Origin: Viscum album | Lineage: Eukaryota; Streptophyta; Magnoliopsida; Santalales; Viscaceae | Assembly (NCBI GenBank): GCA_963277665.1 | Contig: OY728120.1 | Location: 940,031,195 to 940,095,194, forward strand | DNA: 64,000 nucleotides | Direction: 5' to 3' | Shown here: positions 59,190 to 64,000 of the stretch, in pieces | How the letters are laid out: each line of letters begins with the position of its first letter | Position numbering within the stretch: position 1 is the stretch's first letter | The notes under the pieces: model-generated | Told to the model about the DNA's origin: nothing | The model's database searches: none | The model's input: the letters and a program-made list of their open reading frames with translations, nothing else | Made by a program: the position numbers and the translations under genes

Positions 59190-60545
59190 GAGTGGGAAGC
59201 TAGAAGGTCTACCAATTCCTGTCCTTTGATAGCCTTATGAGGCACAAACCTGATGTCAAACTACTGGAGGATCAACGCCCACCGCGCTAGTCGGCTAGTC
59301 AACATGGGTCGGTTCAGAATGTACTTCAGTGGGTCTACCCAAGAGACCAGTTGTACCTCGTGGTGCTGAAAGTAGTGTCGCAACTTCTGTATGGAAAACA
59401 CGAGCGCAAGGGAGATCTTTTCGATGGGAGAATATCCAATTTCAGTATCGAGGAGCATGCGACTTAGGTAGTAGAGGTTATTCTTTGTTCCCCCGTTGTT
59501 CTTTTGGGCAATAAGTGTGTCAAGGGACTATTCCAGGACGGTCACGTAAAGGACTAGTGGCTTCCCGGAGATCGGTGGCATCAAGACCGGAGGTTGGAGA
59601 AGATACTGCTTGATTTCCTCGAAGGCGGTCCGACACTCTTCATCCCATTCATAGGTGGCACCTTTATTCATAAGCCGGTAAAATGGCTTACACTTTCCAT
59701 CCATATTCGCAATGAATCGACGTATGTAGGCTAAGTGGCCTTGGAAACCTCGAAGCACCCGAATATTGCTTTGGGGGGGGGGAATCTGGATGATGGCCTT
59801 GATCTTTTCTGGGTCGATCTCAATGCCTCGGTACCTAACAACAAATCCAAGGAACTTGCCAGAGGTAACCATGAAAGCACACTTCAATAGATTCATCTTC
59901 AGTTGGCGGGAACGGAGAAAGACGAACACTTTCTCAAGGTCCTTGAGATGGTCCTAGAACTGGAGAGATTCGGAAACCAGATCATCCACGTAGCATTCCA
60001 CCAATGTTCCCAGAATCATCTTGAATATGAGATGCATGGACCGCTGATAGTTGGCACCTACATTCTTCAGGACGAAGGGCATGACCCGGTAACAGAAAGT
60101 ACCTTGGGGTGCCCTGAAATCTGTGGACTCCTCGTCCTCGGGGGACATCTAGATTTGGTTGTACCTAGAATACACATCCATGAAGGATAGGGGTTGGAAC
60201 CCGGCCATGGCATCAATCAACAACTCTGTCACTGGAAGGGGAAAATCATCCTTCGGACAGTGGTGATTGAGATCGCGGAAGTCGATACATAACCCGATTT
60301 TTCCATTCTTCTTCCTGACTGGCACAATGTTGGCTAGCCACTTGGGATACTGGACTTCCTTAATGAAGTTGTATTTGATGAGCTTATCAACCACGGCCTC
60401 GACCATGGAACCATGAGAAGGGTGCATCTTTCTAGGAGGCTGCTTGAACCCACGATGGTTTGCCATGAGACCAAGGCGGTGGACGACTACCAGAGGATCT
60501 AGTCATGGAATCTCGTCATAACTCCAAGAGAACACATCACAATGC
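59190..60545 (-). pseudogene. E3 reverse transcriptase and RNase H, stop-interrupted
   Basis: Minus strand. RT: DVFSWSYDEIP just before it, then PKWLANIVPVRKKNGKIGLC, IDFRDLNHHCPKDDFPLP, LSFMDVYSRYNQI, FCYRVMPFVLKNVGANYQR and an intact YVDD box at 59981-59992. Connector and RNase H: RYRGIEIDPEKIKAI, GFQGHLAYIRRFI, YEWDEECRTAFEEIK, YSPIEKISLALVFSIQKLRHY and ADPLKY-like WVDPLKYILNRP. The RT active-site motif is preserved, yet stops occur at 60505, 60151, 59956, 59530 and 59263. All are in one frame. Confidence 0.9.
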
Positions 60546-61760
60546 TATTTGAGGAATTCCACATACCGATGCTGCTCCTCGGGGGGCATGGAGGCATTTA
60601 TCAATGTGGGTCTGGGGTCCGCCTCACTACCAAGGTTCACCTGTACCAACTCGTTGACCGTGGTGGAGATGCCTTCCTCAAAGGCGGGGGAAGCATCCTT
60701 TAGACCCCCTTCTCCACTTGTGGAGGGATCTTCTGTGGGGAGAGTTTCTTCTGAGCCACCAGACTCTAATGGGAGGCTGGTGCTAGCTTGAATGACAATG
60801 GTCATCATATCAGGAGATTCATGCGCCACTGAGACCATAGCGATGAAGGTCGTCGATCTAATCCCATCTAGTCTTCGACCCATGGGGTCGCACTTGATAA
60901 CATCAAAGTTGTAGTGGCGCATCAGCTTGAGATGGTTAATTATAGCCCAGAAAAATAGACACGTATGACATACTGTCGTTACCATGAGCCTAACATCCTG
61001 ATACCGCATAGGGGTTGGAGGTTCCAGGATCACCTGATCCTGGTTAGTGTAGGAGTACGAGGTGATTTCCCACTATTTCTTGGACCTAGGAATATTCCTT
61101 CCTCTTGTACCCAAAACGACAAATCATTTCCCCATGTCGGGGGTCATGGCCTCCAACCGATGGATTGGGAAGACCTAAGCATCATTTAGACCTGCCCAGG
61201 GATCACTTGTGACAGTGGCAGGCTCAATCTCACCTACCAGAATCAGCTTATCCTCGCTATTGTAATAGTCGACATCCAGATAATGGGCTTCACAAGAGGA
61301 AAAAGGAGACGCATATCCTTGGATCACACCCACTCAACCATTAAGGGAGTATTTGAGGTATTGGTGATACGATTAGGGGACTGCCGCGTGAAGGTGGAGC
61401 CACTGACTACCCATCAAGGTGTTGTATGCAGTGTCTTGGGAGACAACCATGAATTCAATGCTGGTAATTAGGCAACCAAACTAGGTCTTCAAGAGGATCT
61501 TGCTGACCAGAGTTTTCTCGGTCCTGTCGTATCCCTGTATTCTAATGTCGGAGGGAGTTAGATCATCCTCATACAAACCCATCTTCCGCAGTGTCCGAGT
61601 CAGGATTAGGTTAATCCCAGAACCCATGTCAACAAGATAGTGGCAGACTTCCATGCCATTGAACTGGACAATGAATTATAGTGGACGAATGTTCCCCTAT
61701 ATAGGGGGGTCTTCGTCTTCACCAGAGAACAAGATAACTGATTGGAATTCAGCATTCTCA
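60546..61760 (-). pseudogene. E3 protease and linker, stop-interrupted
   Basis: Minus strand. QFNGMEVCHYLVDMGSGINLI (near 61605-61665) matches the retropepsin DxGS region of Tat elements; TAYNTLMGSQWLHLHAAVP (near 61375-61430) matches the AYNAILGRPWLH text that follows. The remainder to RT is a poorly conserved linker, open for 162 aa at 60545-61033. Stops at 61678, 61483, 61375, 61336, 61177, 61126, 61075 and 60547. Confidence 0.78.
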
Positions 61761-64000
61761 ATTACCTCGGCGTGGAAGGCTTCTGCAGCTGATACCTCCG
61801 TCTCGAACTAGAGGGGGCTCCTTAGGGCCTCAGAAAGCACCTCGCGCATTTTATACGACAGGCGAAGAGCCTCAAGAATAGAAATCCTTATTGGAATACT
61901 AGAAAGGTTCTTCAGAACATCATACTTCTAGGATATATGCGAGCCTCTGCTTACAGGAGGCTGATCCGCAATTGGAGGCAGGGTGGGCTCTTCCGGCTGG
62001 ACCGGCGGCTGACTGGTACTAGGCATATCTCTGTGTTCATTAGTCGAAACCCGGATAGTGGCTGCAGGATGAGGACCGGAAGGTTGGGGTTGGCTGGTGG
62101 TGGGGCGAAGCTGGTCGTATCAAGGACGATGTGGTTCTTCCTGATCCAGTAACAAAAACGGTAGGGGATGCGATCCTGTCGTCACCGGATAAAGGGCACG
62201 CATGTGCTGAGCTCTGCACTGGGCCTGCTGTCTGGTCTCAGCGGCATGAACGGCCTGGATAGAGGTTCCAACTGTCATGACCCATCGATTCATGTAACCA
62301 CTGTTCATACGAAGTGGGCGACGAATGGGGATGTTGGGAAGGTCTACCTGGTGTTCCCCATCGTTGGGAGTCAAATAGGGATTTACCAACTCTACGGTGT
62401 TAACCGAAGCGTACCCCTGACTGTCACTTAAGGAGTCGTCCACTACCAGGCGGAGTCTTGGAGGGATCCCCATTTCTGGGGAAATAAATTTTCTAATAAT
62501 TTTGGATGACGACGACATTGGCAGGCCGCATTGTTTCTTCTTGCGCCATCCCTGATTTCTCTTCTGGGAAGAGGCTAACTGAGACAACGATGCCGAAGTA
62601 GTAACAATAGCTTCTGAGGGATCTGGATGATTCAAGATTGCACGGATGATGCCATCGGTGCGGGAGACCATCTAGCGGGCCATCCAGTCGTTATATTTCT
62701 GGGACCCATGGTCAGAAACCTACTGCCATTCACCTTCGTCGCTGCTACTACCATCCGATCTCACAGAGACACATGCCACTTATGTCGGGGCTAGGCCCAA
62801 CATGACTATATTGTTGTCAATATGGTCTTGGAGCCAGTCCTTAAACACGTAGCATTGCTTGATGGTGTGACCTATAATCTGGTAATAAGGGATGTAGTTG
62901 GGGTGATCAGTGAGATGCGCTTCTTCTGGCTTCCGACACTTAAGCAGCCGCACGATTCTCTGCTCCAAGTCACTGCGGAAGTAACCGGGGACCTGATCCT
63001 CATCAAACTAGTAGTTCTGATTTATTCTATCCGGAAGGGGTGATCTAGGGTGATAACCCTGACAGGGGGCCACAGGAGCATGCCGAGGAGGTGGAACCTG
63101 ATTATCTCACCTAGGCGGTGGCTGCACATTACGCGGAGGTGCTTGCTGATTTTGAGGCAGTCGCGGCTAGGTGGAAAGTTGTGCCCGTGGGGGAGGAACC
63201 CTATGGGGTTGCGGAGCTGGAATCACTGGTAGCAATTCTAGCTATCTGGGGGCCTCTATCTAGGCCACAACAGCGGGCTCGGCTCTAGAATCTATCCTTG
63301 TTAGGAATACAGGAGGCAGCGGGGGTGCCTGACTGGCCTGCTGCAGGGCTTCTTCGAGACGCTGAGCCTTGTCTAAGAAGTCCTGGAACCCTCTGGGGTA
63401 ATTCTGGGTGATCAGAGAAGGAACCAGCTCTGCCTTGATATTACCTATGCACATTGTTATTAATTTATACTGATTTAGTGGTAGGTCAAGGGAGTATGTG
63501 AGTCCCTTACACCGGGTGATGAAATCCACGACTCACTCATCGGGCCTTTGCTTGCACCTGAAAAGGTCTGCGATGTTCGTCTTCTGGGTTGTGGAACTGA
63601 ACTGGTAGAGGAATTGCCTATGAAGGTCCTCCCAGCTAGTCAAGGATCCAATAGGGAGCTGGCTGTACTAGATGAACGTCGACCCCTCTAGTGTCTGAAA
63701 AAAGAAACGGAGCTTGGCGGCCTCCTGCTACGCTAGAGTCCCTAACATAGGCCCACACCTTGAGTTTAAGTGGTCCAAGTGTTGCGGTGGGTCTCTTTTC
63801 CCATTAAAGGGGGAGAAAGATGGGTTCCCAGATCCCGAAGGTGCTGGCATATCATCCACCCATGCTGGGTACGGCTTGCTGTCTGGTGGGATCGCCACCT
63901 ATCGAGTTTCCAATGCCTCTAAGCAGACGATGAGTGCCGCCACCGGATCGTCTGGACACGAGTTCCAGTTCTGACAGGGATACCTAACTACAAGCGCATT
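61761..64000 (-). pseudogene. E3 gag (5' end outside window), stop-interrupted
   Basis: Minus strand, frame shared with pol. The gag core reads FNGKRDPPQHLDHLNSRCG, AAKLRFFFQTLEGSTFI, LPIGSLTSWEDLHRQFLYQF and FITRCKGLTYSLDL (63480-63830), as in retrotransposon gag of Tat elements. Then a Pro/Gln-rich stretch (62990-63330) and a degenerate Cys-His region NYIPYYQIIGHTIKQCYVFK (62840-62910) where expected Cys and His are replaced. The start codon is beyond 64000. Stops include 63901, 63730, 63670, 63535, 63262, 63244, 63169, 63109, 63010, 62782, 62722, 62674, 62122, 61930 and 61810. Confidence 0.85.

Larger units (their letters stand above)
46599..64000 (-). mobile_element. E3: Tat/Retand-like Ty3/gypsy element, cut by window edge
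   Basis: GC-richer than everything to its left. Minus-strand order from the right edge: gag, protease, RT, RNase H, a second RNase H, integrase, then a non-coding spacer, a plus-strand ORF, polypurine tract and 3' LTR. A second, archaeal-type RNase H after the first is the hallmark of the Tat lineage, and antisense extra ORFs between pol and 3' LTR are known in Tat relatives (Grande, Retand). The 5' LTR lies beyond 64000. Gag-pol is one frame throughout with many stops and no frameshift found. Confidence 0.9.

Noticed and set aside
50348..64000. Reassigned stop codon (TAG read as Gln) explaining the open E3 frames
   Set aside because: TGA and TAA stops also occur, several TAGs sit at likely Trp positions, and catalytic residues are altered as well. 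DNA-level decay explains all of it.

Overview
The window looks like intergenic, heterochromatin-type DNA from a large-genome flowering plant. No ordinary host gene, rRNA, tRNA or CRISPR array could be supported. The inference of a plant rests on the element types: Ty3/gypsy elements with long LTRs and an initiator-Met tRNA primer site, a non-autonomous LTR element with an Asp-tRNA-type primer site of the Athila/Tat kind, a CACTA-like DNA transposon carrying an Ulp1-protease-type pseudogene, and a Tat-lineage gypsy element with a second RNase H and an antisense ORF. The species cannot be named from the sequence.

Layout, left to right. E1 (223-10119, minus strand) is an old gypsy element with both LTRs, primer site, gag and pol, all broken by stops and indels. 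A non-autonomous LTR element (11527-17438, minus strand) is nearly pristine: two 1554-bp LTRs, perfect 5-bp target duplication, primer site, polypurine tract and one 292-aa ORF. A CACTA-like element (about 17747-27294) has subterminal 'TTTATCAGTGC' hairpin repeats, a broken Ulp1-type gene and a 12-copy tandem array of a 181-bp unit. E2 (35108-45400, minus strand) is a second gypsy element related to E1 whose reverse transcriptase core has been deleted. E3 (46599 to the right edge, minus strand, much richer in G+C) is a Tat/Retand-like element cut by the window edge: 3' LTR, polypurine tract, a plus-strand (antisense) spliced plant-mobile-domain ORF with its own TATA box, a 3-kb spacer of repeated hairpin modules, then integrase, second RNase H, RNase H, RT, protease and gag.

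The AT-rich DNA between elements is not simple spacer. Segments 11270-11521 + 17444-17740 + 27311-31230 form one copy, and 31240-35102 + 45406-46598 a second copy, of an old diverged direct repeat about 5 kb long. The LTR element and the CACTA are nested in the first copy; E2 and E3 are nested in the second.

Most notable: (1) E3 gag-pol keeps one reading frame for about 2,240 codons with no frameshift that I can find yet carries about 36 in-frame stops, mostly TAG; the antisense ORF on the other strand shows the same stop-only decay. (2) The antisense ORF has its own promoter-like box and a clean GT-AG intron. (3) A 181-bp satellite-like array sits inside the CACTA, with a possible AABAB higher-order pattern. 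(4) A family of about eight inverted-repeat modules, several followed by a roughly 20-bp motif, is spread over the E3 LTR and spacer. All similarity statements are by eye; no search was run.
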